Positions 16,911 to 27,126 of a DNA stretch of 57,511 bases are shown here, piece by piece. Positions within the stretch are counted from its first letter, which is position 1, and the number at the start of each line of letters is the position of its first letter. Origin of the DNA: Clostridium sp. D53t1_180928_C8 (GTDB lineage: Bacteria > Bacillota > Clostridia > Clostridiales > Clostridiaceae); the NCBI RefSeq assembly GCF_015667795.1, contig NZ_JADPEL010000022.1:1-57511 (forward strand), given 5' to 3'. The position numbers and the translations under genes were made by a program. The notes under the pieces were generated by a model that saw nothing but the letters and a program-made list of their open reading frames with translations, was not told the DNA's origin and did no database searches.

Positions 16911-18224
16911 ATGAATAGTAGAGAAGTAGCATTAAACATAATTAACAGAGTTCTAATCGAAGGAGCATATTCTAACTTAGTTTTATCTAATGAATTAAAT
17001 GAATCTGATTTAAATGAAAAAGATAGAGCTTTAGCAACAGAACTTGTTTATGGAACTATAAGAAGAAAGAAAACATTAGATATGATAATTTCTAATTACA
17101 TTAAAGATATATCTTTAATGGATGAAAGAGTATTAAATATCTTAAGAATGGCTATATATCAAATGCACTTTTTAGATAAGGTGCCAGAATTTGCGGCTTG
17201 TAATGAAGCTGTTGAATTAGCAAAGCAAATTTCAGTTCAAGATTCAAAGTTAGTTAATGGAATATTAAGAAGTTATACAAAAAATCCTGATGATATGGAT
17301 GTAAAAGATAAAATTGATAGATTAGTATATCAATACTCTTATGAACCATGGTTTATAAGAATGGTATACAAACAATACGGAGAAGAAAACGGAAGAAAGA
17401 TTTTATCTGGATTAAATGCAACACCTAAAGTGACTGTTAGAGTTAATGCAAGTAAAGCTGATTACGATGAAGTATATGAAAAGCTTGAAGAGTTAGGATA
17501 TGACGTAGAAGAAGGATATGCGTGTCCTGAAGCTATAATAATAAAGGGTGGAAGCTCTATTGAAAATAATGAGTTATTCAAAGAAGGATTAATTACAGTT
17601 CAAGATGAAAGTGCTATGCTTGTTTCGCCTATATTAGATTTAAAAGAAGGCGATATTGCATTAGACCTTTGTGCGGCACCAGGAGGAAAAACAACTCATA
17701 TAGCAGAATTACTAGAAGGTACAGGAAAAGTTCATGCATTTGATTTACATGAAAATAAATTATCTCTAATTAATGAAAACTTAGAAAGATTAGGATTAAA
17801 TAATGTTGAAGTAGATGTTATGGATGCAACAAAATTAGATCCTAAATATGTAGCATATGCTGATAAGGTATTAATAGACGTACCTTGTTCAGGTCTTGGT
17901 ATAATAAGAAAGAAACCAGAGATTAAGTGGAACAAATCAAGAAAGTCACTTAAAGATTTAGTACCAACACAGAGAGAAATAATGGAAAATGCTTGGGCAT
18001 ACTTAAAAAATGGTGGTACTATGATTTATTCAACTTGTACATTAAATACAGAAGAGAATCAAGATAATATTGAATGGTTCTTAAATAAACATAAAGATGC
18101 AAAGGTAGAAAAGATATTCTTAGGAAATATGGATAACTTCATTTATAACAATGATGGTTCTTTAACAATATTACCAAATGAATATATGGATGGATTCTAT
18201 ATTTCTAAGATTTCTAAAAAATAG
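16911..18224 (+). CDS. rsmB: 16S rRNA cytosine-967 C5-methyltransferase
   Basis: The Sun/RsmB enzyme makes m5C967 in 16S rRNA. An N-terminal NusB-like RNA-binding domain covers about residues 1-130. The C-terminal SAM-dependent domain contains [12 protein letters not shown] (about residues 252-263), VPCSGLG with the release cysteine, and YSTCT with the nucleophile cysteine. The 437-residue length fits. It lies 10 bp after the zinc protease and 11 bp before rlmN, in an rRNA-modification pair conserved from B. subtilis. Confidence 0.96.
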   Translation: MNSREVALNIINRVLIEGAYSNLVLSNELNESDLNEKDRALATELVYGTIRRKKTLDMIISNYIKDISLMDERVLNILRMAIYQMHFLDKVPEFAACNEAVELAKQISVQDSKLVNGILRSYTKNPDDMDVKDKIDRLVYQYSYEPWFIRMVYKQYGEENGRKILSGLNATPKVTVRVNASKADYDEVYEKLEELGYDVEEGYACPEAIIIKGGSSIENNELFKEGLITVQDESAMLVSPILDLKEGDIALDLCAAPGGKTTHIAELLEGTGKVHAFDLHENKLSLINENLERLGLNNVEVDVMDATKLDPKYVAYADKVLIDVPCSGLGIIRKKPEIKWNKSRKSLKDLVPTQREIMENAWAYLKNGGTMIYSTCTLNTEENQDNIEWFLNKHKDAKVEKIFLGNMDNFIYNNDGSLTILPNEYMDGFYISKISKK

Positions 18225-18235
18225 TAGGTGAACAA

Positions 18236-19267
18236 ATGTATAATATTTTAGATTTTACATTAGAAGAATTACAAAATTGGATGAAGGAAAATGGTGAAAG
18301 TGCTTTTAGAGCAAAACAAGTTTTTTCTTGGATTTATAAAGATGTATGGAACTTTGATGAAATGAAGAATATACCAGGTAGCTTAAAGGAAAAGTTAAAA
18401 GAAAACTTTGCTATTGAAATTCCTAAAATTGTAGAAGTATATGAATCTAATGTAGATGATACTAAGAAAATGTTATTATCTATGAAAGATAATAATTTAA
18501 TAGAATGTGTTCTTATGAAATATAAACATGGAAATTCAATTTGTGTATCTACTCAAGTTGGTTGTAGAATGGGGTGCAAATTTTGCGCCTCTACAATCGG
18601 AGGTAGAATAAGAAACTTAAGTTCTGGAGAAATACTATCAGAAATAATGGTAGCACAAAAATTCTTAGGAGAAAGAATTTCTAATGTTGTTTTAATGGGA
18701 AGTGGAGAACCATTAGATAATTATGATAATGTAGTTAAGTTTTTAAATTTAGCTAACGCTGAATATGGATTAAATATAGGGCAAAGACATATAACATTGT
18801 CAACATGTGGATTAGTACCTAAAATAAAGGAATTAGCAGATTTAAATTTAAGTATTACGTTAGCAATTTCATTACATGCTTTTAGTGATGAAAAAAGAAA
18901 AACTATAATGCCTATAGCCAATAAATATAGTATAGCTGAAATATTAGAAGCGTGTAGATATTACATGGATAAAACTGGGCGTAGAATTACATATGAATAT
19001 TCATTAGTGTCTGGAGTAAATGATGGGAAAGAAGATGCTAAATCTTTAGGAAAATTATTAAAAAACATGAATTGTCATGTTAATTTAATTCCTGTTAATG
19101 AAATTAAAGAAAATGAATTAAAAAGACCATCAAGAAAAACTATAGAAGATTTTGAGGAAATATTAAAATCACAAGGGATTGAAGTTACAGTAAGAAGAGA
19201 AATGGGTACAGATATTAATGCCGCTTGTGGACAATTAAGAAGAAGTTATCTAGACACTCAAAAATAA
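18236..19267 (+). CDS. rlmN: Dual-specificity 23S rRNA/tRNA adenine-C2 methyltransferase RlmN
   Basis: A radical-SAM enzyme that methylates A2503 of 23S rRNA and A37 of some tRNAs. The cluster cysteines are C110, C114 and C117 in CRMGCKFC. Cys103 (in SICVST) and Cys331 (in NAACGQL) occupy the positions of the two conserved catalytic cysteines. The 343-residue length is standard. prpC follows 17 bp downstream, the B. subtilis order. Confidence 0.97.
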   Translation: MYNILDFTLEELQNWMKENGESAFRAKQVFSWIYKDVWNFDEMKNIPGSLKEKLKENFAIEIPKIVEVYESNVDDTKKMLLSMKDNNLIECVLMKYKHGNSICVSTQVGCRMGCKFCASTIGGRIRNLSSGEILSEIMVAQKFLGERISNVVLMGSGEPLDNYDNVVKFLNLANAEYGLNIGQRHITLSTCGLVPKIKELADLNLSITLAISLHAFSDEKRKTIMPIANKYSIAEILEACRYYMDKTGRRITYEYSLVSGVNDGKEDAKSLGKLLKNMNCHVNLIPVNEIKENELKRPSRKTIEDFEEILKSQGIEVTVRREMGTDINAACGQLRRSYLDTQK

Positions 19268-19284
19268 AGGGGAGAAGAAAAAAA

Positions 19285-20001
19285 ATGGTGGGTATAAAAA
19301 GTGATGTAGGTATAGTTAGAAGTTTAAATGAAGATTATGCTGGATACATCGAGGAAGAGGAATTTAAGTTATATGTTGTAGCTGATGGTATGGGAGGGCA
19401 TAATGCTGGAGAAGTAGCTAGTGAAATGGCTGTAAAAGCTGTTGAAGCATATGTTAAAGAAAATTATAAAGAACAGGGTGGTAATGTACTTGAAAATGCT
19501 GTTCTATTTGCAAATGAAAAAATATATAATAAAGCGATAGCGGGTTCGGAATACAAAGGTATGGGAACAACTTTAGTTGCAGCTTTAGTATATAAAAATA
19601 ATATTATTGTTGCTAATGTTGGTGATAGTAGTTGTTTTGGTATTGTTGATAGTAATATTACTAAAATTACAAAAGATCATTCTTTAGTTCAAGAATTAAT
19701 AGATTCAGGAAGTATAACAGAAGAAGAGGGGAGAAATCATCCTAAGAAAAATGTTATTACAAGAGCATTAGGGACTAATAATGTTGTTAAGATTGATATA
19801 TTTAAAGTTGATATAAATACTTATGATAAATATTTGTTGTGTACAGATGGATTATCTAACGAAGTTTTAAAAGAAGAAATATTAATGGAAATGAATGATA
19901 TTAATGACTACAATACTGCCTGTGACAAGTTAGTTTTATTAGCAAAGAATCGAGGGGGAAGAGATAATATTACGGTCTTGCTATTTGGAGGAGAGGTGTA
20001 G
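19285..20001 (+). CDS. prpC: PP2C-type Ser/Thr protein phosphatase
   Basis: The metal-dependent phosphatase partner of PrkC (PrpC/Stp family). The PP2C motifs are intact: DVGIVRSLNEDY near the N terminus, VADGMGGHNAGE, NVGDSSCF and GGRDNITVLL, supplying the metal-binding aspartates. The protein has 239 residues and is soluble. I use ATG 19285, preceded by AAGGGGAG at about 10 nt; the longer frame from 19225 would begin inside rlmN with no ribosome site. Two bases separate it from prkC. Confidence 0.96.
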   Translation: MVGIKSDVGIVRSLNEDYAGYIEEEEFKLYVVADGMGGHNAGEVASEMAVKAVEAYVKENYKEQGGNVLENAVLFANEKIYNKAIAGSEYKGMGTTLVAALVYKNNIIVANVGDSSCFGIVDSNITKITKDHSLVQELIDSGSITEEEGRNHPKKNVITRALGTNNVVKIDIFKVDINTYDKYLLCTDGLSNEVLKEEILMEMNDINDYNTACDKLVLLAKNRGGRDNITVLLFGGEV

Positions 20002-20003
20002 AG

Positions 20004-22082
20004 ATGATCGGTGAAGTATTAGGCAATAGATATGAACTGATAGAAAAAATAGGTGAAGGCGGAATGGCAATAGTTTATAAAGCTAGAGATAATAAGCTAA
20101 GTAGATTAGTTGCTGTTAAAATTCTTAAGAAGGAATTTGCCAATAATAAAGATATTTCAGATAAATTTAAAAAAGAAGCAACAGCTGTAGCTAATTTTTC
20201 AGATGCAAATATAGTTAATGTATTAGACGTTGGACATGAAGAAGAAGGAAATATTGACTATTTTGTTATGGAATATGTTAATGGTAAAACATTAAAGGAG
20301 CTAATAGTTGAAAATGGAAAGTTAAACTATACAGTTGCTATTAGTATAGGAGTTCAAATAGCAAAAGCTTTAGAATGCGCTCATAGGAATAATATTATTC
20401 ATAGAGATGTAAAGCCACAAAATATATTAGTTACTGAAAGTGGATTAGTAAAGGTTACTGATTTTGGAATAGCTAAAAGCTCAACTTCAGCAACAATAAC
20501 TAATACAACAACTATAATGGGTTCTGCTCATTATTTATCACCAGAACAAGCGAAAGGGACATTTATTGATTTAAGATCAGATATTTACTCTTTAGGAATA
20601 GTCTTATATGAAATGGTAACAGGAATACTTCCTTTTGATGGTGAATCACCTGTTACAATTGCATTAAAGCATATTCAATCAGAACCGGTTGAACCTAAAA
20701 AGTATAATGAAGCTATACCAGAAGCTTTAAATAATTTAATAATGAAGTCTATAAGTAAGGAAAGTATAAATAGATATCAAAACTGTAGAGAATTAATAAA
20801 TGATTTACAAAAGATAAAAGAGAATCCTAATGTAGCTATTGGTACTAGAGCAAATTATGATGATGGTAGAACTATAGTTATGGAGCCTATTAGAACTGAA
20901 CAAATTGTAAATAATGATGTAAGTGCAACACCAAATAAAAACTTATATTCAAAGTCTGATTTTGAAAATGATTATGAAGATGAAGATGATGAAGATGATG
21001 AAGAGTTCTTTGAATCAAGAAATACTTCAAAAAAGAAAAAAAGCAATAATAAAGTTATAATAATTGTTGTAGTTATAATTCTTGCAATTGCATTATTAGG
21101 TGGCATTGCCTTTGGTTCAGGGTTATTAGGTGGTGGAGGAAGTAGTAAGATTGTTACTATTCCTAATATTGTTGGTATGACATTAGATAAAGCGACTAGT
21201 GAATTAGAAAAAGTAGGTTTAAAGATTAAGGTTTCTGGAACTGTTGAAAGTGATAAAGAAGAAAATACTATATTAGAAATGAATCCTTTAGCAAGCACAC
21301 AAGCTAAAAAGGGTGATACTATAGAAGTTAAGGTTTCTGGAGGAGTAGCTAAAGTGAAGGTTCCAGATTTAAGAGATTATGAAATAAATTATATAGAAGA
21401 TTTATTAACTCAAAAGGGATTAAATTGGAATATCACTGAACAATATAGTGAAAATATTAAATCTGGATATTTAATTAAACAATATCCTGAAAGGGATACA
21501 GAAGTTGATAAGGGAGCTACAATTGAACTTACTATAAGTAAAGGGCCAGAAGTTAAACTTGTATCAGTATCTAATTATTTAGGAAAAAATGTTGATACTG
21601 CTAAAAGTGATTTGGAAGCACTAGGTTTAGTTGTTGCTTTGCAAGAACAGGCAACAGATAGAGAATCAGAAAATGGAGTTGTAATAACTCAATCATTAGA
21701 AAGTGGCACAAAAGTTTCTGAAGGAGCAAAAATTATATTAACGTATGGAAAATATACAGCACCTGCTGATATAGATGTTACTCAATATATAAGTAATGGT
21801 ATGTCTTTAGCTGATGCAATTAGTTCTTTAAATGCAGCAGGAATATCATACTCTATAACAGGAGGAACTCCTCAAACAAGTGATATGAATCTTTATGTTG
21901 TTACAGGGTTTACAAATAAAATTAAAAAAGGTGAAACAGTTAAGATTCAAGTTAAAAAGAATGAAACTAAGCCGCCTACAAACCCAGATGATGAGGATAC
22001 AACAACTACAACGCCTGAAGATGGAGATTCTACAAATGCAAATGCAGGTGTAGATAAACCAAATCCTACAGCAAATAATTAA
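20004..22082 (+). CDS. prkC: PASTA-domain Ser/Thr protein kinase PrkC
   Basis: A transmembrane kinase that senses muropeptides and cell-wall state. The cytoplasmic kinase domain (about residues 10-270) has GEGGMAIVYKA, Lys39, HRDVKPQN (133-140) and DFG (153-155). A strongly acidic Asp/Glu linker lies near residues 317-338, followed by one membrane helix (about 347-370). Three clear extracellular PASTA repeats (about 378-445, 446-515, 516-585) are followed by a fourth, degenerate one and a Thr/Asp-rich tail. In B. subtilis it drives germination and stationary-phase responses and phosphorylates RsgA, whose gene follows. The terminator after prkC separates it from rsgA. Confidence 0.97.
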   Translation: MIGEVLGNRYELIEKIGEGGMAIVYKARDNKLSRLVAVKILKKEFANNKDISDKFKKEATAVANFSDANIVNVLDVGHEEEGNIDYFVMEYVNGKTLKELIVENGKLNYTVAISIGVQIAKALECAHRNNIIHRDVKPQNILVTESGLVKVTDFGIAKSSTSATITNTTTIMGSAHYLSPEQAKGTFIDLRSDIYSLGIVLYEMVTGILPFDGESPVTIALKHIQSEPVEPKKYNEAIPEALNNLIMKSISKESINRYQNCRELINDLQKIKENPNVAIGTRANYDDGRTIVMEPIRTEQIVNNDVSATPNKNLYSKSDFENDYEDEDDEDDEEFFESRNTSKKKKSNNKVIIIVVVIILAIALLGGIAFGSGLLGGGGSSKIVTIPNIVGMTLDKATSELEKVGLKIKVSGTVESDKEENTILEMNPLASTQAKKGDTIEVKVSGGVAKVKVPDLRDYEINYIEDLLTQKGLNWNITEQYSENIKSGYLIKQYPERDTEVDKGATIELTISKGPEVKLVSVSNYLGKNVDTAKSDLEALGLVVALQEQATDRESENGVVITQSLESGTKVSEGAKIILTYGKYTAPADIDVTQYISNGMSLADAISSLNAAGISYSITGGTPQTSDMNLYVVTGFTNKIKKGETVKIQVKKNETKPPTNPDDEDTTTTTPEDGDSTNANAGVDKPNPTANN

Positions 22083-22087
22083 AAAAG

Positions 22088-22124
22088 TAAGATTGTCTAT
22101 TTTTAGGCAATCTTATTTTTTTTT
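22088..22124 (+). terminator. Intrinsic terminator of prkC
   Basis: TAAGATTG (22088-22095) pairs with CAATCTTA (22108-22115), then a run of nine T residues. Confidence 0.9.
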
Positions 22125-22202
22125 ATTTTCTAAAATAAAATATTGCATTTAATTTAAAATAGTGTTTATTATAATAAGAAGAGTAAAAAGTTTGGAGGTA
22201 CT

Positions 22203-23066
22203 ATGAAAGGAAAAATAATTAAAGGAATTGGTGGTTTTTATTATGTAAAAACTACTGATGGATTAATTGAGTGTAAAGCAAGAGGTAAATTCAGACATAA
22301 AGATATGAAGCCGCTTGTAGGGGATGATGTAGAAATACTAGTAGATAATGGTAAAGGAGTTATTTGTGATATTCATGAGAGGACGTCTGAACTTATTAGG
22401 CCTACAGTAGCAAATGTAACGCAAGCATTTGTTGTTTTTGCTATAAAAAATCCAGATATAAATTATGATTTATTAAATAGATTTTTAGTATTATGTGAAC
22501 ATAATAATATTAAAGCTATAGTTTGTTTAAATAAGGTTGATTTAGTATCAGATGAAGAAAAAGAGTTTGTTAAAAGTAAGATAAATGCCATTGGTTATGA
22601 GGTGTTGTTTATTAATGCTAAAAAAGGCTTAGGGGTAGAGACTTTGAAAGAAAAACTAGATGGGAATGTAACAGTTTTATGTGGTCCATCAGGAGCAGGG
22701 AAATCTACGCTTATTAATACTTTAACAGAAAAATATCATATGGAGACTGGGGAAGTTTCTGATAAAATAGGAAGAGGAAAACATACTACTAGACATAGTG
22801 AACTTATCGATGTAGAAGATGGATACATAGTTGATACTCCAGGGTTTTCAACATTAGAAGTAACTTTTATTGAAAAAGATGACTTGAAATATTGTTTCCC
22901 AGAGTTTGAGAAATATAATAATCAATGTAAGTTTAGAGGTTGCTCACATTATAAAGAACCTAGTTGTGCAGTGAAGACTGCAGTTGAAGAAGGTAAAATT
23001 AATAATTTTAGATATGAATTTTATATAAGAACATTAGAAGAAATAATGAATGGGAGGAAGTATTAA
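22203..23066 (+). CDS. rsgA: Small-subunit ribosome assembly GTPase RsgA
   Basis: A circularly permuted GTPase that checks 30S maturation. An N-terminal OB fold covers about residues 1-65. The GTPase motifs are in permuted order: NKVD (110-113) first, then the P-loop GPSGAGKST (161-169), then DTPGFS. A C-terminal zinc knuckle holds Cys and His residues in [14 protein letters not shown]. The 287-residue length fits. GGAGG precedes the ATG. Its stop overlaps the rpe start by one base. Confidence 0.97.
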   Translation: MKGKIIKGIGGFYYVKTTDGLIECKARGKFRHKDMKPLVGDDVEILVDNGKGVICDIHERTSELIRPTVANVTQAFVVFAIKNPDINYDLLNRFLVLCEHNNIKAIVCLNKVDLVSDEEKEFVKSKINAIGYEVLFINAKKGLGVETLKEKLDGNVTVLCGPSGAGKSTLINTLTEKYHMETGEVSDKIGRGKHTTRHSELIDVEDGYIVDTPGFSTLEVTFIEKDDLKYCFPEFEKYNNQCKFRGCSHYKEPSCAVKTAVEEGKINNFRYEFYIRTLEEIMNGRKY

Positions 23067-23713
23067 TGGTTAAAATAGCGCCGTCTATATTATCAGCAGA
23101 TTTTTCAAAATTAGGAGAGGAAGTAGTAAAGTTACATGATTGTGGAGCAGATTTTATTCATATTGATGTAATGGATGGAGAGTTTGTGCCTAATATTACT
23201 TTTGGAATGCCTGTAATTAAAGCAATAAGAAATAAAACAGATAAGGTATTTGATGTACATTTAATGATAAATAATCCTCAAAGATATATTGATGATTTTA
23301 TAGCTGCTGGAGCAGATATAATAACTATACATTATGAGGCAGAAAGACATTTAGATAGAGCTATACAATATATTAAATCCAAAGGTGTTAAGGCTGCGGT
23401 TGCATTAAATCCAGCTACACCAACAATGGTTTTAAAAGATATAATAGCTAATTTAGATATGGTTTTAATAATGTCTGTTAATCCAGGTTTTGGAGGACAA
23501 AAGTTTATTCCTTATTCTTTAGATAAAATTAAAGAGGTTAAAGAAATGGCTATAAAAGCTAATAATCCTGATATTTTAATTCAAGTTGATGGTGGAGTAG
23601 ATAGAAGTAATGTCAAAGATGTTATTGAAGCTGGAGCTAATGTTATAGTAGCAGGATCTGCTGTTTTTGGAGATGGAAATATAGAAGAGAATATTAAAGC
23701 TTTAAGAGGGTAA
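23066..23713 (+). CDS. rpe: Ribulose-phosphate 3-epimerase
   Basis: Interconverts ribulose 5-phosphate and xylulose 5-phosphate in the pentose phosphate pathway. A TIM barrel of 215 residues with [10 protein letters not shown] at the N terminus, metal-binding [14 protein letters not shown] (about residues 32-45), HLMI, and the phosphate-binding [12 protein letters not shown] near residue 138. It overlaps rsgA and thiN by one base each, so the three form a coupled unit. Confidence 0.97.
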   Translation: MVKIAPSILSADFSKLGEEVVKLHDCGADFIHIDVMDGEFVPNITFGMPVIKAIRNKTDKVFDVHLMINNPQRYIDDFIAAGADIITIHYEAERHLDRAIQYIKSKGVKAAVALNPATPTMVLKDIIANLDMVLIMSVNPGFGGQKFIPYSLDKIKEVKEMAIKANNPDILIQVDGGVDRSNVKDVIEAGANVIVAGSAVFGDGNIEENIKALRG

Positions 23714-24354
23714 TGATGAATTGTTTAATAGTAGCTGGAGGGGTTAAACCTAAGGATGAAGTTATTAAGTATTATTCGAAAAAATGTGAATTAATAATAG
23801 GTGTGGATAAAGGGTGTAATTATCTTTTTGAAGCTAAAGTAAAACCACAATATATAGTAGGGGATTTTGATTCTTCTAATTTAGATATTATAGATGAAAT
23901 AGTTAAGCAAGGTGTAATTAAATATAAATATCAATGTGAGAAGAATTTTACTGATTCTGAAGAAGCTTTTGAGTTAGCAATATCAAAGGGAGCAAAAAGA
24001 ATTGAGTTTTTAGGAGCTACAGGTGATCGTTTTGATCATACATTAGGTAATTTAGGTTTGTTATTAAAGGCTTTAAAATCAGGCGTATACGCTGAAATAG
24101 TTGATGAAAGAAATAGAATGTTTTTAATTAATAAAAATACTATAATACAAAAAGATGATAAATATAAATATGTATCATTTTTAGCATATAATAATAGAAT
24201 TGAAGAATTTTCTATAAGAAATGCTAAATACCCTTTAGATAAGTATGCTTTAGAAATAGGAGACTCTAGAACCGTATCTAATGAGTTTATAAATGATGAA
24301 ATAGGTTTAGAGATTTCTAATGGAAGCATATTAGTAGTATATTCTAAAGATTAA
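23713..24354 (+). CDS. thiN: Thiamine diphosphokinase
   Basis: Converts thiamine to thiamine diphosphate using ATP. Family motifs are visible at GVDKGCNYL (about residues 34-42), VGDFDS (about 53-58), the KNFTDSEEA block and GATGDRFDHTLGN (about 101-113). It has 213 residues. The start overlaps the rpe stop by one base (TAATG). It ends just before an A-rich tract and a terminator, with spoVM beyond, the same rpe-thiN-spoVM order as in B. subtilis. Confidence 0.94.
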   Translation: MMNCLIVAGGVKPKDEVIKYYSKKCELIIGVDKGCNYLFEAKVKPQYIVGDFDSSNLDIIDEIVKQGVIKYKYQCEKNFTDSEEAFELAISKGAKRIEFLGATGDRFDHTLGNLGLLLKALKSGVYAEIVDERNRMFLINKNTIIQKDDKYKYVSFLAYNNRIEEFSIRNAKYPLDKYALEIGDSRTVSNEFINDEIGLEISNGSILVVYSKD

Positions 24355-24394
24355 AATAAAAAAATAAAAAAATAAAAAAATTTTAAAAAAATAA

Positions 24395-24451
24395 GCACCA
24401 CTTTACAGTTACTTGCATAATATGTGTAGTAAGGAGTGGTGTTTTTATTTT
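24395..24451 (+). terminator. Intrinsic terminator of rsgA-rpe-thiN
   Basis: CACCACT (24396-24402) pairs with AGTGGTG (24435-24441). The helix continues inward through TTAC/GTAA past a two-base GG bulge, and a T-rich tail follows. A purely A/T tract (24355-24390) separates the thiN stop from the hairpin. Confidence 0.8.
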
Positions 24452-24508
24452 TAAAAAGTACTATATCTTTGACAGCTTAGAAAACACAAAATGAATGGGG
24501 GGAGAATT

Positions 24509-24580
24509 TTGAAGATTATCGCTATTAAATTGCCTAAATTTTTATCATCTATAATTAAATTTTTTACTAGAAAAAAATAA
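24509..24580 (+). CDS. spoVM: Stage V sporulation protein M (curvature-sensing micro-protein)
   Basis: A 23-residue amphipathic peptide that begins MKIIAIKLPKFL, matching the hallmark IKLPKFL of SpoVM including the functionally important Pro9. SpoVM inserts into the convex forespore membrane and recruits SpoIVA, encoded at 4165-5643 here. The start is TTG 24509 with GGGGGGAG (24497-24504) 4 nt upstream; the in-frame ATG at 24491 lies before that site. Position between thiN and rpmB is exactly that in B. subtilis, which makes the call strong despite the size. It is slightly shorter than the 26-residue B. subtilis protein and ends in a basic RKK tail. Mother-cell (sigma-E) expression is expected, but I cannot prove a promoter. 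Confidence 0.9.
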   Translation: MKIIAIKLPKFLSSIIKFFTRKK

Positions 24581-24656
24581 GTACATAGGAGAAAGATAGC
24601 AGAAGGCTATTAAGGATAGTATACCTTTTATTTATACATTATTAAATTTAAATAAT

Positions 24657-24690
24657 AAAAAATGCAATTGAATAATCAATTGCATTTTTT
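24657..24690. terminator. Bidirectional terminator between spoVM and rpmB
   Basis: A perfect 14-bp palindromic stem, AAAAAATGCAATTG (24657-24670) and CAATTGCATTTTTT (24677-24690), with T runs on both strands. It ends rpmB on the minus strand and can also stop spoVM transcripts. Confidence 0.93.
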
Positions 24691-24698
24691 ATTTGAAC

Positions 24699-24890
24699 TT
24701 ATATTGCTCTTTCAACCTTACCAGATCTAAGGCATCTTGTACAAACGTGAACAGTTTTTGGTGTTCCGTTAACTAAAGCCTTTACTCTCTTTATGTTAGG
24801 AGCCCAAGTTCTCTTAGATTGACGATGTGAGTGTGAGTATTGAGTTCCAGATACTACACCTTTATTACAAACTTCGCATCTTCTTGCCAC
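24699..24890 (-). CDS. rpmB: 50S ribosomal protein L28
   Basis: A 63-residue L28 of the zinc-binding type: CEVCNK near the N terminus and CTRCLR near the C terminus give the C-x2-C pairs. The QYSHSHRQSKRTWAPNI core is typical. The reverse orientation relative to its neighbours is also seen in B. subtilis. The minus-strand start has AAGGAGG upstream. A promoter for it lies at 24945-24974, and it ends at a bidirectional terminator. Confidence 0.97.
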   Translation of the reverse strand: MARRCEVCNKGVVSGTQYSHSHRQSKRTWAPNIKRVKALVNGTPKTVHVCTRCLRSGKVERAI

Positions 24891-24944
24891 TTGAAAACAC
24901 CTCCTTATGTTTGAAGATAATTTCTCTTCAATAGGACAAAATAG

Positions 24945-24974
24945 ATTTTAACATAGGTGATATAAAAAAAGCAA
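24945..24974 (-). promoter_or_regulatory. Probable sigma-A promoter of rpmB
   Basis: On the minus strand, TTGCTT (24974-24969) and TAAAAT (24950-24945) are 18 bp apart. The leader that follows holds a small GAAGA/TCTTC hairpin. Confidence 0.5.
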
Positions 24975-25109
24975 GCCTATTTGAAAAAAATATTAAAAAA
25001 AATTATCTTATGTTGTTAAATGGCGAATGAATAGGATAAATTTACTTGAATTAATATAGTAACTAATATACAATAATCTATATGGAAAGATAAAAAAGGA
25101 GGATTTTCT

Positions 25110-25460
25110 ATGGTAGGATATTCAAATGACCTTGGAAGTATACATTACTCTGAAGAAGTATTAGGAAAGATAGTAGGCTTATCAACAATGGAGTGCTATG
25201 GAGTTGTTGGTATGGTTTCAAAGAATGCTACTGAAGGCTTATGGGAGTTAATGAGAATTGAGAATTTAAGTAAGGGTGTTAAATTAAGATTTAATGATGA
25301 AGATAAATTAATAATAGAATTATCAATAATGGTTGAATACGGAACTAAAATTTCTGTAATAGCTAATAATATAATTCAAAAGGTGCGTTATAGTGTTGAA
25401 AATTATACTGGACTAAAGGTTGCTTCAGTTACAGTTAATGTTCAAGCGGTAAGAGTCTAG
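25110..25460 (+). CDS. yloU: Asp23/Gls24 family protein (YloU)
   Basis: A 116-residue alkaline-shock-family protein. Members are small cytosolic or membrane-peripheral proteins linked to envelope stress; the biochemical role is unclear. The family pattern is visible in GSIHYSEEVLGKIVGLSTMEC near the start and GLKVASVTVNVQAVRV at the end. It is paired with yloV 11 bp downstream, a near-universal neighbourhood in Firmicutes. AAGGAGG precedes the ATG. Confidence 0.92.
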   Translation: MVGYSNDLGSIHYSEEVLGKIVGLSTMECYGVVGMVSKNATEGLWELMRIENLSKGVKLRFNDEDKLIIELSIMVEYGTKISVIANNIIQKVRYSVENYTGLKVASVTVNVQAVRV

Positions 25461-25471
25461 GAGGTAACAGA

Positions 25472-27118
25472 ATGAAGTATGATAGAATAAACGGCCATGA
25501 TTTTTATAATATGGTTGTTAATGCTAGTAACAGATTATTGGAGGAAAGTGATTTCGTTAATGCGTTAAATGTTTTTCCTGTACCAGATGGTGACACAGGA
25601 ACTAATATGTCAATGACTTTTAAGGCTGCAGTAAAAGAAATAGAAAACTTGAATTCAGAATCAATTGGAGAAACTTCAAAGAAGCTAGCTAAAGGTGCTT
25701 TAATGGGTGCAAGAGGTAACTCAGGTGTTATCTTATCTCAGATACTTAGAGGTATTTCTAAGGGGTTAGAAGGAAAAACAAGTGTTGATAGCGCAGAACT
25801 TGCTAATGCTTTTGTAGAAGGTAGTAAGGCTGCATATAAGGCTGTAATGAAACCTACTGAAGGTACTATTCTTTCAGTTGTTAGAGCAGCTGCAGAAGGA
25901 GCTATAAAAAGTAATGCAACTGATATAGTAGAACTTTTAGGTGAGACTGTAGTTGAAGCTAAGGTGATGCTTGATAAAACGCCAGATCTTTTACCAGCTC
26001 TTAAAAAAGCAAAAGTAGTAGATTCAGGTGGTATGGGATTATATATCATATTACAAGGAATGTATGATGCTTTAAAAGATGGAATAAAAGCTGAGATAAA
26101 GGATATAGTTTCTAATGGATCAGTAGGAGCAAGTGCTCAAGCAATAGAGGATATAGATATTAAATTTGGATACTGTACAGAATTTATAATATTAGGAGAT
26201 GCTTCTAAAGCAAAAAAATTCCAAGATGAAATAGAACCACTTGGTGATTCTATGATAGTTGTTGGATATGATGATGTAATTAAAGTTCATATTCATACTA
26301 ATGATCCTGGTTTAGTATTATCTAAGGCTGTTACTGTAGGTGAATTGTCTAAAATTAAGATAGATAATATGAGAGAAGAACATAGAGAAGTTTTAATGTC
26401 TAAAGAAGAGTACGCTGTAGGAAAAAATGAAGATGTTGAAGCAGAAGTAGCTGTAGAAAAGAAGAAATATGCCTTCGTTTCAGTTGCTATGGGAGAAGGA
26501 ATAACTCATGTTCTTAAAGATTTAGGTGTTGATTATGTAATTGAAGGTGGGCAAACGATGAATCCATCTACTCAAGATATGATGGAATGTATATCTAAAT
26601 TAAATGCTGATCATATATTCATATTACCTAATAATAAGAATATAATAATGGCTGCAACTCAAGCAGCAGAAATAGCAGATAAGGATGTTAGAGTTATACC
26701 AACTAAGAGTATTCCACAAGGAATTACTTGCATAACTATGTTTAATGCAGAACATGAAGTTGATGAAAATGAGGCTGCTTTAATGGAAGCATTAGAACTT
26801 GTTAAGACAGGCTCTGTAACTTATGCAGTTAGAGATACTGAAATGGATGGAATAGAAATTAAAGAAGGTAATATGCTTGGACTTATTGAAGGCAAAATCA
26901 ATAAGGTTGGAGAAGATTATTTTGAAGTAGCTGAAGAAGTTTTAGAGTCTATGATTGATGAAGATAGTGAACTTATAACTATATTCTATGGTAAAGATGT
27001 AGATGAAAGTAAAATAGAAGAATTTACAGAAAAATTAGAAGAAAAGTATGAAGATTGTGATGTACAATTCTACAAAGGAGATCAACCTTTATACTACTTT
27101 ATAATGGCTGTGGAATAA
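25472..27118 (+). CDS. yloV: DAK2/DegV-like fatty-acid kinase family protein (YloV, FakA-like)
   Basis: A 548-residue protein with an N-terminal DhaL/DAK2 ATP-binding domain (about residues 8-200) containing PVPDGDTGTNM, whose aspartates bind Mg-ATP, a middle linking domain, and a C-terminal DegV-related domain (about 320-548). Staphylococcal FakA with this architecture phosphorylates exogenous fatty acids bound to FakB. The same role is likely but is inferred from architecture; no fakB-like gene is in the window. It forms an operon with yloU and ends at a strong terminator. Confidence 0.9.
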   Translation: MKYDRINGHDFYNMVVNASNRLLEESDFVNALNVFPVPDGDTGTNMSMTFKAAVKEIENLNSESIGETSKKLAKGALMGARGNSGVILSQILRGISKGLEGKTSVDSAELANAFVEGSKAAYKAVMKPTEGTILSVVRAAAEGAIKSNATDIVELLGETVVEAKVMLDKTPDLLPALKKAKVVDSGGMGLYIILQGMYDALKDGIKAEIKDIVSNGSVGASAQAIEDIDIKFGYCTEFIILGDASKAKKFQDEIEPLGDSMIVVGYDDVIKVHIHTNDPGLVLSKAVTVGELSKIKIDNMREEHREVLMSKEEYAVGKNEDVEAEVAVEKKKYAFVSVAMGEGITHVLKDLGVDYVIEGGQTMNPSTQDMMECISKLNADHIFILPNNKNIIMAATQAAEIADKDVRVIPTKSIPQGITCITMFNAEHEVDENEAALMEALELVKTGSVTYAVRDTEMDGIEIKEGNMLGLIEGKINKVGEDYFEVAEEVLESMIDEDSELITIFYGKDVDESKIEEFTEKLEEKYEDCDVQFYKGDQPLYYFIMAVE

Positions 27119-27126
27119 TTAATTAT

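Noticed and set aside
20972-21298. A 108-codon minus-strand ORF inside prkC
   Set aside because: It is the complement of the acidic Asp/Glu linker (poly-Ser readout) and the membrane helix of PrkC, with no ribosome site.
24355-24390. A/T-only tract after thiN as a tandem repeat array
   Set aside because: It is irregular A-rich sequence without a fixed unit, adjacent to a terminator.
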